Source: Candidatus Zhuqueibacterota bacterium
GTDB lineage: Bacteria; Zhuqueibacterota; Zhuqueibacteria; Residuimicrobiales; Residuimicrobiaceae
DNA: 17,786 nt
Assembly: GCA_016934435.1 (NCBI GenBank)
Contig: JAFGSU010000357.1
Coordinates: 1 to 17,786 of the forward strand
Direction of reading: 5' to 3'
In this document: positions 6,055 to 14,081 of the stretch, one piece after another
How the letters are laid out: every line of letters begins with the position of its first letter
How positions within the stretch are numbered: the stretch's first letter is position 1
Notes under the pieces: generated by a model
What the model was told of the DNA's origin: nothing
Seen by the model: the letters and a program-made list of their open reading frames with translations, nothing else
The model's database searches: none
Position numbers and translations under genes: made by a program

Positions 6055-8682
6055 GTGAGCAAGGATCAGGCAAAAACACCGCTCATGACGCAATATCTGG
6101 CCATCAAGAATAAACATAAGGATGCCATCCTGTTTTTCCGTATGGGCGATTTTTACGAGATGTTTTATGATGATGCCAAGATCGGCGCTCAGGTCCTGGG
6201 CATTACGCTTACTTCGCGCGCCCATGGAAAATCGGCGGATGTGCCGCTGGCCGGTTTCCCGCATCATGCGCTCGACACCTACCTGTCAAAAATGATCAAA
6301 GCCGGCTATCGCGTCGCCATCTGCGAACAGGTTGAAGATCCCAAACTGGCCAAAACCATCGTCAAACGGGAGGTGCTCGAAATCGTCACGCCGGGTACAA
6401 CCCTGACCGATGATTTGCTGGAAACCAAACGGAATAATTATCTGCTCGCTGTGGCCATGGCATCAAAAACATGCGGGATTGCGGTCATCGATGTCTCAAC
6501 CGGCGAATTCCAGGTGACCGAAATCGATTCGAACACCCTCAGCGACCAGATCGCCAATATCGCTCCGGCCGAAATCCTGCTCAATGAAACCAATTATGAT
6601 GAAATCATATCCAGATTACATGCTCATACACTGCCGACCTGTACACGGCGTGAAGATTACACCTTTCGTTACGATTATGCCTACGAATCACTCATCGACC
6701 ATTTCGGCACCAGTTCGCTCAAAGGATTTGGAGTGGATGAGTACAAACCCGCCATCTGTGCTGCGGGGGCGATTTTATCCTATCTGCGCGAAAACCAGAA
6801 AGAAAAACTCATCCACATCAACCGCCTGACGCGATTGAGCGATGGCGAATACATGATGATCGATTCCACTTCGCGCCGGAATCTCGAATTACTGCAATCC
6901 ATGCACCAGGCCAGACGTCACGGCACTTTGCTTTCGGTCCTCGACCAAACGCGGACACCCATGGGAGGGCGAATGCTGGTGAGCTGGATCAGCCGTCCGC
7001 TGGTATCGGTGCCCGCCATTTCAGCGCGTCTGGATGCGGTGCAGGAATTTCATCAGGACAATGATCGCCGACGTGACATTGTCAACGCTCTCAGGGGCGC
7101 CGGTGATCTGGAGCGGTTGATGGCCAGATTTGCCGCCGGTCGTGCCAATGCCCGGGATGCCAATGCCATACTGGCCTCGCTGACGGTGGTTGCGAATATT
7201 CAAAAAACGCTGGACGGGGTCGGAGCCAACCTCCTGCAACAGGCGCGCAATGGCCTCGCGCCGTTACCCGAACTTTCGGACGAGATCAAACGCGCGTTGG
7301 TCGACGATCCGCCGCTGGCGATTACCGACGGCGGCTTTATGCGCAGAGGGTATAACGAGGAGTTAGATAAGTTACGCGAAATCGCCTATAGCGGCAAAGA
7401 TTGGATTGCGCGGTTGCAGCAGCAGGAGCGCGAACGCGTCGGCATTCCATCGCTCAAGGTCAATTACAACAAGGTGTTCGGTTATTATATCGAAATAACC
7501 AAGCCGCATCTGTCGAAAGTGCCGGCTTATTATATTCGCAAACAGACGCTGGTCAATGCAGAACGCTTTATCACCCAGGAATTGAAAGAATATGAAGAGA
7601 AAGTATTGGGGGCTGAAGAAAAAATTGTCGCCCTGGAATACGATCTCTTCAACCAGTTACGCAGGTTTATACTGGGATTTACCCAGCCTTTACAGGAGAA
7701 TGCACATTGGTTGGCTGTGCTGGACTGTCTGAGTTGTATGGCCCAGGTGGCTGTGGACCATCATTACAAGCGACCGTCCGTTGACGATGGCGACACCATC
7801 ATCATCAAGGACGGACGGCATCCGGTTATCGAGCGTTTGCTGCCGCCCGGCGAAACCTTTGTCGTCAATGATACCCAAATCGATACGCAAAAAGAGCAGA
7901 TTCTCATCATTACAGGTCCCAATATGGCGGGCAAATCGACTTATCTGCGCCAGGTGGGGCTGATTGTCATTATGGCGCAGATGGGCGGTTTTGTGCCGGC
8001 GCGGGAAGCGTCCATCGGTCTGGTCGACCGCTTATTCACCCGTGTCGGCGCAAGTGATAACCTGGTAGCGGGCGAGAGCACCTTTCTGACCGAGATGAAC
8101 GAAACCGCCAACATCCTGAACAATGCCACGCCGCGCAGCCTCATCCTGCTCGATGAAATCGGCCGCGGCACCAGCACTTTTGACGGCCTCGCCATCGCCT
8201 GGTCGGTGGTAGAATATCTGCACAATATGTCCCAGCTGGCAGCGAAAACCATTTTTGCCACCCATTTTCATGAATTGACGGAACTTGAATTGGTTTTGCC
8301 GCGTGTAAGGAACTATAATGTCGCGGTCAAAGAGTGGGGGGATCGAATCGTCTTTTTACGCAAGATAATACCCGGCGGCTGTGATCACAGCTACGGCATT
8401 CATGTCGCCCAGCTGGCCGGTTTGCCCGGAGGTGTGATACAGCGAGCGCGGGAAGTGCTTTACAATCTGGAATCGGAGGCGCTCAATGCCGGGGATATTC
8501 CCAAACTGGCACAGCGGCGACAAAAAGCGAGCCATGACACCCGACAGATGAGTCTGTTTGCAGAGTTGGAAAAATCGCTGCGTCAGGAATTGAAGAATAT
8601 CGATCCCAACCAGCTGACGCCCATTGAAGCTTTGAATAAACTCGATCAATTAAAACAGCTTATTTCGCAAAATGAAGACTGA
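6055..8682 (+). CDS. mutS: DNA mismatch repair protein MutS
   Basis: MutS recognises mismatches and small loops after replication and recruits MutL. At 875 residues it is a full-length MutS1. The mismatch-reading Phe-x-Glu motif is F33-Y34-E35 in 'FFRMGDFYEMFYDDAK'. The connector, lever and clamp regions fill the middle ('RRNLELLQSMHQARRHGTLL'). The ABC-type ATPase has Walker A GPNMAGKST at 621-629, 'GESTFLTEMNE', Walker B Asp700-Glu701 in 'LLDEIGRGTSTFDG', and 'THFHELTEL'. A C-terminal helix-turn-helix dimerisation tail ends in 'PIEALNKLDQLKQLI'. The start is GTG, three bases after the nadK stop, so translation may be coupled. mutL is not in the window. No frameshift or missing catalytic residue is seen, so mismatch repair is probably functional. 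Confidence 0.97.
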   Translation: MSKDQAKTPLMTQYLAIKNKHKDAILFFRMGDFYEMFYDDAKIGAQVLGITLTSRAHGKSADVPLAGFPHHALDTYLSKMIKAGYRVAICEQVEDPKLAKTIVKREVLEIVTPGTTLTDDLLETKRNNYLLAVAMASKTCGIAVIDVSTGEFQVTEIDSNTLSDQIANIAPAEILLNETNYDEIISRLHAHTLPTCTRREDYTFRYDYAYESLIDHFGTSSLKGFGVDEYKPAICAAGAILSYLRENQKEKLIHINRLTRLSDGEYMMIDSTSRRNLELLQSMHQARRHGTLLSVLDQTRTPMGGRMLVSWISRPLVSVPAISARLDAVQEFHQDNDRRRDIVNALRGAGDLERLMARFAAGRANARDANAILASLTVVANIQKTLDGVGANLLQQARNGLAPLPELSDEIKRALVDDPPLAITDGGFMRRGYNEELDKLREIAYSGKDWIARLQQQERERVGIPSLKVNYNKVFGYYIEITKPHLSKVPAYYIRKQTLVNAERFITQELKEYEEKVLGAEEKIVALEYDLFNQLRRFILGFTQPLQENAHWLAVLDCLSCMAQVAVDHHYKRPSVDDGDTIIIKDGRHPVIERLLPPGETFVVNDTQIDTQKEQILIITGPNMAGKSTYLRQVGLIVIMAQMGGFVPAREASIGLVDRLFTRVGASDNLVAGESTFLTEMNETANILNNATPRSLILLDEIGRGTSTFDGLAIAWSVVEYLHNMSQLAAKTIFATHFHELTELELVLPRVRNYNVAVKEWGDRIVFLRKIIPGGCDHSYGIHVAQLAGLPGGVIQRAREVLYNLESEALNAGDIPKLAQRRQKASHDTRQMSLFAELEKSLRQELKNIDPNQLTPIEALNKLDQLKQLISQNED

Positions 8683-8765
8683 AGCGACCAACATTTTTGT
8701 TGCAGATTTTCAAGATTTTATTAGATTAGAATAGCCAGGGCAACGCGTATTAATCGAGGTAAGGT

Positions 8766-9785
8766 TTGAAGGTAAAGAGCATTTTTATTCTTGTTTTTCT
8801 GTTGATAGCGGGGAGGACGTGGACGCTTGAACTTGCCAAATACGGCGGCGAATTCATGAGCACCGGCGTCGGGAGCAGGCCGCTTGGCATGGGGGGAGCT
8901 TATGTCGCCGTCGGGGGGGATGTCACCTTCGCCTACTGGAATCCGGCCGGACTTGCGGCCATCACCTATCCGGAAATTTCCGGCATGCATGCGCGGCGGT
9001 TCGGCGGCGTCGTCAACTATGATTATCTCGGCCTGGCCGTGCCTTTTCGCAAAAACGCCAGTGTGGCGTTGAGCATGGTGAGGCTGGCCGTGGATGACAT
9101 ACCGATTACAGCCTTGCCACGCCCCAATCTTCCCATCGATAGCCTCTATGTCGATGCCGATGGACAGATACGCGGCAATCGACCCTATGTGTTGCGAACC
9201 GCCAGTGACGGTGAATATGCCTTTTATCTCAGTTACAGTCAACGCTATGGTGAACGCTGGGCTTTCGGCGCCAATGTTAAAGTCATTCATAAGGGAATCG
9301 ATACCCATAGCGCATGGGGACTGGGTTTTGATATCGGCGCACTCTGGCATCCGGTGGGCGACCTCCGCCTCGGGGTCAATTTACAGGACATTACCACAAC
9401 GCTGTTGGCCTGGGACACCGGGCGTAGAGAATTAATTTCCCCCACTGTTAAATTGGGTGGCGCCTATCCTGTCAACATACAATGGTTGCGCAGTCAGGTT
9501 CTGCTGGTAGCCGATGCGGACCTCAGATTCGAAGGTCGTCGCTTTGCGTCACAAGCACATTTAGGTGATATGAGCATGGACTTTCATGCCGGTGCGGAAT
9601 GGCAGTTTCGCCGCATTATCGCCCTGCGCATCGGCAGCGATATCGGTCATTTCAGCGCCGGCGCCGGTATCCGATTACCCAAACTCGATATCGATTATGC
9701 TTTCCTCTCGCACGATATGCTCGAGAATACACATCGCATTTCATTATGCATCCGCATCGAAGAGGAAAAATTCGCCCGGAAGTAA
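8766..9785 (+). CDS. PorV/PorQ-family outer-membrane beta-barrel protein
   Basis: A 339-residue exported protein. It starts at TTG with a GAGGT ribosome site five bases upstream and a typical signal peptide (a Lys-rich start, then a hydrophobic run from about residue 6 to 15, with cleavage probably near 20). The N-terminal segment has the family signature 'SRPLGMGGAYVAVGGD', then 'FAYWNPAGLA'. The rest alternates aromatic and polar residues in beta-strand pattern, as in a FadL-like barrel. PorV and PorQ serve the type IX secretion system in Bacteroidota, but the wider family occurs across the FCB group with unknown roles, and no other type IX genes are seen here, so a secretion role is not supported by context. 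Another possibility is transport of hydrophobic molecules. It lies alone between mutS and a 374-base gene-free region. Confidence 0.85.
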   Translation: MKVKSIFILVFLLIAGRTWTLELAKYGGEFMSTGVGSRPLGMGGAYVAVGGDVTFAYWNPAGLAAITYPEISGMHARRFGGVVNYDYLGLAVPFRKNASVALSMVRLAVDDIPITALPRPNLPIDSLYVDADGQIRGNRPYVLRTASDGEYAFYLSYSQRYGERWAFGANVKVIHKGIDTHSAWGLGFDIGALWHPVGDLRLGVNLQDITTTLLAWDTGRRELISPTVKLGGAYPVNIQWLRSQVLLVADADLRFEGRRFASQAHLGDMSMDFHAGAEWQFRRIIALRIGSDIGHFSAGAGIRLPKLDIDYAFLSHDMLENTHRISLCIRIEEEKFARK

Positions 9786-10159
9786 CACTCTTTCCCCCAG
9801 GGGCTATACACCAGGGTGGGCTGGTTAAGCAAAAATGCTGACCGCTGCGAGACCGAACCGATTCCGATGCTGCAACTATTCAAGCGCCTGAATTCAAGGC
9901 TAATCGTCGGACAAAACATGTAAGGCGCCTTCCATTAGATTGGTGCGGCAGAATGAGTGCCCCCTTCCCATATACGCCCGGATAGGGTGTTAACCGGCGA
10001 TCTGAACAAATCATATCCACCCACAGGATGCTCTAACGATTCGGTAGATACGGAATCAGGGGACAGAAATTAACATTGATTATATTAAAAAAAATCATTA
10101 AAATATATAATTGTTTTTTCTCTATAAATATGCACGTTTACAGCGAAGAGGTTGATTAG
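9786..10159. other. Gene-free region between the PorV-like gene and yicC
   Basis: No plausible gene is seen on either strand. It holds a small hairpin ACCAG/CTGGT around 9810-9826, a perfect ten-base palindrome AAGGCGCCTT at 9922-9931, and a segment GGAATCAGGGGACAGAAATT starting at 10052 that resembles tags often scattered beside IS200-like/REP-associated transposases. The last 80 bases are AT-rich and hold the probable yicC promoter. There is no obvious terminator for the preceding gene. Confidence 0.5.
10076..10104 (+). promoter_or_regulatory. Probable promoter of the yicC-gmk unit
   Basis: TTGATT (10076-10081) and TAAAAT (10099-10104) are separated by 17 bases, a close sigma-70 match. Transcription would begin near 10111, leaving a leader of about 50 bases before the yicC ATG. 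The AT-rich context lowers certainty. Confidence 0.45.
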
Positions 10160-11038
10160 ATGGTTGCAAGCATGACCGGATTCGGACGCGCAGCGATACG
10201 CGAAGGGGATACTGAAGTAACCGTGGAAATTCGTTCGGTCAACAACCGATTTTTGGATGTCTCCTTGCGCGTGCCGCGGATTTTGGCCAATTATGAACAA
10301 AAAATCAAGGATCTGATCGGCAAAGCGCTGTCTCGCGGTCGCATCAATATTTCCATCACCATTGCCAACGGCAATACCGCCATCAGCCATCTATCCCTCA
10401 ATCGACCGCTGGCCAATGCGTATGTTCGTCTATCTCGACAGATGAAGAAAGAACTCGGCCTCAAAGGGAAATTGCGCATCGACCAGTTATTATTGTTGCC
10501 GGATATTTTGAACGCTGATATTCCCGCGGAGGAGGATGAAAAATACTGGCTGCTTGCTGAACGCGCGCTCACGACCGCGTTGAAGGAATTGCAGAATATG
10601 CGCGAAAGCGAAGGCCGGGAGTTGCAAAAGGATTTTAAAACTCGCATCAGGAATCTTGAAAAATCGATCAAAAAGATTGAAACCCTCTCCGCCAATCGTC
10701 CGCAACAGGAGCTGGACAAGCTGCGGCAGCGTATCAAATCCATCGTCAATGAAGAGAACGTCGATGAGGGCCGAATGGAAATGGAACTATCTTTCCTGGC
10801 GGACCGATTGGATGTGACGGAAGAATGCGTCCGGTTTCACAGCCATAATAAGGCATTCATACAGATGCTCGAGACGGAATCGGCGCCGGGTCGGAAATTG
10901 AATTTTCTTCTTCAGGAAATGAACCGGGAAGCAAATACCATCGGCAACAAGGCATCATCCGCCGAAATTTCGCACCTGGTCGTTGAAATAAAAGATGAGG
11001 TGGAAAAGCTACGCGAGCAAATCCAAAACATTGAATAG
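10160..11038 (+). CDS. yicC: YicC family protein (probable endoribonuclease)
   Basis: A 292-residue cytoplasmic protein of the YicC/YloC family. The start 'MVASMTGFGRAA' is the family hallmark. The N-terminal YicC-like domain includes 'VEIRSVNNRFLDVSLRVPR' (about 23-41), and the C-terminal DUF1732 region includes 'ESAPGRKLNFLLQEMNREAN' followed by 'GNKASSAEISHLVVEIKDE'. Members cut RNA; in E. coli YicC is linked to decay of the small RNA RyhB, and the Bacillus homologue YloC is an endoribonuclease. A long coiled-coil stretch lies around residues 130-200. An AGAGG ribosome site is eight bases before the ATG and a good promoter lies upstream. gmk starts three bases after the stop, the usual yicC-gmk pairing. 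Confidence 0.94.
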   Translation: MVASMTGFGRAAIREGDTEVTVEIRSVNNRFLDVSLRVPRILANYEQKIKDLIGKALSRGRINISITIANGNTAISHLSLNRPLANAYVRLSRQMKKELGLKGKLRIDQLLLLPDILNADIPAEEDEKYWLLAERALTTALKELQNMRESEGRELQKDFKTRIRNLEKSIKKIETLSANRPQQELDKLRQRIKSIVNEENVDEGRMEMELSFLADRLDVTEECVRFHSHNKAFIQMLETESAPGRKLNFLLQEMNREANTIGNKASSAEISHLVVEIKDEVEKLREQIQNIE

Positions 11039-11041
11039 AAA

Positions 11042-11668
11042 ATGACAGAGCCGAGCATGATACGCGGACGCAAAGTCGATTCAAAACAGGCGCTGCTGGC
11101 CGTTTTATCCTCTCCATCGGGGGGCGGAAAGACATCCATCATTCATCGGATTATCGATGAGGGAGATGATCGTTATCGGCTCTCAATCTCGGCAACAACC
11201 CGGAAAAAGCGCGACGATGAAAAAAATGGCCGGGATTATTGGTTTGTAACCCGTCCGCAATTTCAGCGGATGATCGAACGGCAGGAGTTGCTGGAATACG
11301 AAAACGTGCATAGCTGTTATTATGGCACCCCCAAAAAGCCGGTGCTGGACTGGCTTGCGCAGGGAAAGATCATCCTGTTTGATATTGATGTTAAAGGGGC
11401 GTTTACATTAAAAAGACTTTATCCGCATTTAGCCGTGCTCATCTTCATTCAACCGCCTGATCTGGAGACATTGCAAAAGCGGTTGTCGGGGCGTAAGAGT
11501 GAGTCCGAAGAACAGGTGCGGAAACGTCTGCAACGCGCTGCCATGGAAATGGAATATGGTAAAGCGTTTGACCACGTGGTTTTGAATGATAGTCTGGATC
11601 GAGCGACCGCAGAGGTTAAAGCCATCATTCAAACCCAGCTCGAACAAAACAACATGCGGGAACGTTGA
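11042..11668 (+). CDS. gmk: Guanylate kinase
   Basis: Converts GMP and ATP to GDP and ADP, the essential step feeding GTP, dGTP and (p)ppGpp synthesis. It is 208 residues, normal length. The P-loop reads SPSGGGKT at 24-31; many relatives have GPSGAGKS, so the first Gly is replaced by Ser, a change I associate with Bacteroidota-like enzymes. 'SISATTRKKRDDEKNGRDYWFV' carries the GMP-binding Ser and Arg residues. 'ELLEYENVHSCYYGTPK' is the second GMP-binding stretch, and 'ILFDIDVKGA' contains the conserved aspartate. The start at 11042 gives a short N-terminal extension; Met6 is an alternative start. It sits three bases after yicC and 70 bases before rpoZ, an arrangement widely conserved in bacteria. 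Confidence 0.96.
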   Translation: MTEPSMIRGRKVDSKQALLAVLSSPSGGGKTSIIHRIIDEGDDRYRLSISATTRKKRDDEKNGRDYWFVTRPQFQRMIERQELLEYENVHSCYYGTPKKPVLDWLAQGKIILFDIDVKGAFTLKRLYPHLAVLIFIQPPDLETLQKRLSGRKSESEEQVRKRLQRAAMEMEYGKAFDHVVLNDSLDRATAEVKAIIQTQLEQNNMRER

Positions 11669-11681
11669 TCCTGTACAGGAT
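11668..11681. repeat. Perfect 14-base palindrome just after gmk
   Basis: ATCCTGTACAGGAT is an exact inverted repeat with no spacer, starting at the last base of the gmk stop codon. No T-run follows (TTCCCGCCC), so it is not a standard terminator. It could be a protein-binding site or a short RNA fold. A related sequence, TGATCCTGAACAG, surrounds the rel stop codon at 17641. Confidence 0.5.
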
Positions 11682-11738
11682 TTCCCGCCCGTCGATTCAA
11701 GACTAAAATAATGAAGCGTTAGTATTATAGGAGGTTTT

Positions 11739-12026
11739 ATGATCAAAACATTGCCGCTCCATGAACTGGACAAGTATGCCGACAATGTATATGAATCCAT
11801 CATCATGATCTCGCGTCGCGCTCGCAAGATCAACGAACTGCAGAAAGAAGTGCTGGATGCGGAAGCGGCGTCCATTACCGACACCGATAATTACGATGAT
11901 GAAGGGGTGAGTCAGGATTTGATCGATCGTCAGTACCTGAAATTACCCAAACCCACCACCATTGCCTTGCAGGAAATGATGGGCGGTCAATTATCCAAAG
12001 AGTATAAAGAGTACAAGGAAGATTAA
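11739..12026 (+). CDS. rpoZ: RNA polymerase omega subunit
   Basis: A 95-residue omega-type subunit, which clamps the C-terminal tail of beta-prime and helps assemble RNA polymerase. The conserved core is visible: 'NVYESIIMISRRARKINE' matches the first helices, and 'KPTTIALQEMMGGQL' matches the later helix that in E. coli reads KTTVIALREIEEG. Between them is an acidic stretch of about 30 residues ('DTDNYDDEGVSQDLIDRQY') that is longer than in E. coli omega. The N-terminus (MIKTLPLHELDKY) lacks the MAR sequence that contributes to ppGpp binding in E. coli. A strong AGGAGG ribosome site lies a few bases before the ATG. The position between gmk and coaBC supports the call. coaBC follows by eight bases. 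Confidence 0.88.
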   Translation: MIKTLPLHELDKYADNVYESIIMISRRARKINELQKEVLDAEAASITDTDNYDDEGVSQDLIDRQYLKLPKPTTIALQEMMGGQLSKEYKEYKED

Positions 12027-12034
12027 GTCCGAAT

Positions 12035-13231
12035 ATGTTCAAGGACAAGCAAATAGTGCTCGGGGTGACCGGAGGCATTGCGGCATACAAGTCAGCGGAG
12101 CTATTACGTGCGTTGGTCAAACAATCCGCCGCCGTGAGGGTGGTGATGACGGATGCCGCCTGCAAATTCGTCAGCCCGCTTACCTTCGAGACACTTTCCG
12201 GCCATACCGTTCTGACTGATTTGTTCCCGGACGAAATGGGCGGAGGTACGGTTCACATCGACTGGGCGCGCTGGTCGCATCTTTTTGTTATTTGTCCGGC
12301 TACCGCCAACACCATCGCCAAAGTGGCACACGGATTGGCGGATAATGCTCTGACCACTACGCTACTGGCGTCGAAAGCTCCCGTGCTATTTTGTCCGGCC
12401 ATGAACAAAGAGATGTATTTGAACCGTCTGTACCAGGAGAATCAGAAAAAATTACAGGCCCTGGGTTATCTTTTCGTTACGCCTGATGAAGGCGAACTGG
12501 CTTGCGGGGAAACGGGCTGGGGACGATTGGCCGGATTGGAGGAAATCCTGGATGCGATCAGTATGGCGCTGTCGACGCAAAAAGATTTGCAGGGCAAACG
12601 CATTCTTGTTACTGCCGGGCCCACTCATGAGCCGCTGGACCCGGTACGATTTTTAGGTAACCGGTCCTCAGGAAAAATGGGATTCGCCCTTGCCCGGCGC
12701 GCCGCTCTGCGGGGTGGGAGCGTCACTTTGATCAGTGGACCGAGCGAACAAAGGGCCTTCAGCGGCGTTGAATTAATCAAGGTTAACACCGCGGCCGAAA
12801 TGGCGCAGGCCGTTTTCGATCGATTGAAGGATCAGGATGTCCTGATTATGTCGGCGGCGGTGGCGGATTATACGCCTGAAAAAGTGGCAAAGCACAAGAT
12901 TAAAAAAAATGAAGACGCGCTGCTGTTGCATTTACGGCGGACTGAGGATATTTTAGCTGCCTGCGCTAAAGACAAGGGCCATCGCATCCACGTCGGATTT
13001 TCCCTCGAAACGGAACATGAGGTGGAAAATTCCATTAAAAAAATTCGCGATAAAAAACTTGACCTGATGGTCCTGAATAATCCGCTTGAATCCGGCGCCG
13101 GATTCGCCGGCGATACCAATATCGTTACACTCATAGATCAACAGGGAACATGCGATCGCTTGCCCAAAATGAGCAAGCTAAATGCGTCGGATCGTATTCT
13201 GGATAGCGTCGTTGCACTGATGAAAACATAA
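12035..13231 (+). CDS. coaBC: Bifunctional phosphopantothenoylcysteine decarboxylase / phosphopantothenate-cysteine ligase
   Basis: A two-domain coenzyme A biosynthesis enzyme. CoaB joins cysteine to 4'-phosphopantothenate using CTP, and CoaC, an FMN flavoprotein, decarboxylates the product to phosphopantetheine. At 398 residues it is standard. The N-terminal CoaC domain has 'GVTGGIAAYKSAELLR', the catalytic His at about 74 in 'VHIDWARW', 'CPATANTIAKVAHGLADN', the PAMN motif at 121-124 and the active Cys at about 157 in 'ACGETGWGRLA'. The CoaB domain begins near 190 with 'RILVTAGPTHEPLDPVRFLG', then 'NRSSGKMGFALA', 'SAAVADYTP' and 'VGFSLETE'. rpoZ lies eight bases upstream; gmk-rpoZ-coaBC (dfp) is a common bacterial cluster. 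Confidence 0.97.
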   Translation: MFKDKQIVLGVTGGIAAYKSAELLRALVKQSAAVRVVMTDAACKFVSPLTFETLSGHTVLTDLFPDEMGGGTVHIDWARWSHLFVICPATANTIAKVAHGLADNALTTTLLASKAPVLFCPAMNKEMYLNRLYQENQKKLQALGYLFVTPDEGELACGETGWGRLAGLEEILDAISMALSTQKDLQGKRILVTAGPTHEPLDPVRFLGNRSSGKMGFALARRAALRGGSVTLISGPSEQRAFSGVELIKVNTAAEMAQAVFDRLKDQDVLIMSAAVADYTPEKVAKHKIKKNEDALLLHLRRTEDILAACAKDKGHRIHVGFSLETEHEVENSIKKIRDKKLDLMVLNNPLESGAGFAGDTNIVTLIDQQGTCDRLPKMSKLNASDRILDSVVALMKT

Positions 13232-13307
13232 CCACAATTGAACGGAACCTTCGATTCAGTTTCTCTCCGACAGTTCATGGGCCACTCTGACTTTTAACTG
13301 ATACTTT

Positions 13308-13335
13308 TTGTGCACCTGGATATTGCAAATACAAT
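13308..13335 (+). promoter_or_regulatory. Possible promoter for the glycosylase-dnaB-rel genes
   Basis: TTGTGC (13308-13313) and TACAAT (13330-13335) are separated by 16 bases. Transcription would start near 13342, leaving about 10 bases before the GTG at 13353. If right, it rules out translation from the in-frame TTG at 13308. The match is moderate. Confidence 0.3.
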
Positions 13336-13352
13336 GTAAGGGACGGAAAATC

Positions 13353-14072
13353 GTGGGATACACGCCTGAAAAAGATATGCGTTCAATGATCGCTAACTAT
13401 ATTCGAGAGCAGATTGAAATATATGGCGATGAATTAGCCATGGATAAGGCATATCTGCCTACTTATGGGAAAGAAGAGAGCCCTGAAATCGCCTGGCAGG
13501 ATAGCGTTACGTTGCAGGAGCTGGAAGAACTGACCCATACTTGCCGAAAGTGCGCCCTGTCGTCCACAAGGAAAAATTTTGTTTTTGGCGCTGGAAATCC
13601 GGACGCCGATATTGTGTTGATTGGGGAAGCGCCGGGCGCTACGGAGGATCAGATCGGTCGGCCTTTTGTCGGAGAAGCCGGACAATTATTGGACAAAATT
13701 CTTGCCGCCATACAGTTAAAACGGGAGCAGGTCTATATTTGCAATATCCTGAAATGCCGCCCGCCCAACAACCGGGATCCACTGCCGCAGGAGGTTACAC
13801 TTTGTACGCCCTATCTGTTCAAACAAATCGCATTGATAAAACCGCCGTTTATCCTGTGTCTGGGACGGCATGCCGCGCAAACCCTGTTGGACACGACTCA
13901 ATCGTTGTCGGCTTTGCGCGGCCGCGTACACGATTGGCGCGGGCATCGATTGCTGGTTACTTATCACCCGGCGGCTTTGTTGCGTTATACCCAGTTCAAA
14001 CGTGATACCTGGGAGGATGTGCAATTACTGCGCCGCCTGTACGACGAATTTTTACAGAACCAACTTTCTTAG
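13353..14072 (+). CDS. Uracil-DNA glycosylase, family 4 (iron-sulfur)
   Basis: Removes uracil from DNA produced by cytosine deamination or misincorporation, starting base excision repair. Numbering from GTG 13353 (239 residues), four cysteines fit the family's [4Fe-4S] ligands: Cys64-x2-Cys67 and Cys135-x15-Cys151. Motif 1 'GEAPGATEDQIGRPFVGEAG' begins at 91, and the second active-site motif 'TYHPAALLR' begins at 203. 'CNILKCRPPNNRDP' is also characteristic. An extension of about 55 residues before the first cysteine is longer than the minimal family core but common in such proteins. The start is uncertain: TTG 13308 gives 254 residues but lies in a possible promoter, and ATG 13377 is also open; GTG 13353 has AAGGGA upstream. 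dnaB follows by nine bases. Confidence 0.93.
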   Translation: MGYTPEKDMRSMIANYIREQIEIYGDELAMDKAYLPTYGKEESPEIAWQDSVTLQELEELTHTCRKCALSSTRKNFVFGAGNPDADIVLIGEAPGATEDQIGRPFVGEAGQLLDKILAAIQLKREQVYICNILKCRPPNNRDPLPQEVTLCTPYLFKQIALIKPPFILCLGRHAAQTLLDTTQSLSALRGRVHDWRGHRLLVTYHPAALLRYTQFKRDTWEDVQLLRRLYDEFLQNQLS

Positions 14073-14081
14073 AGTATTGAT

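Noticed and set aside
7941..8261. Long minus-strand frames opposite mutS and other genes
   Set aside because: They are shadows of conserved coding sequence; the + strand proteins carry all catalytic motifs.
8686..8720. Terminator after mutS (CAACA/TGTTG hairpin)
   Set aside because: Only five AT-rich pairs and no proper T-run after the stem.
9695..9919. Minus-strand frame of 74 codons near the PorV-like gene end
   Set aside because: It overlaps the real gene, has no recognisable family wording and no ribosome site; probably a chance frame.
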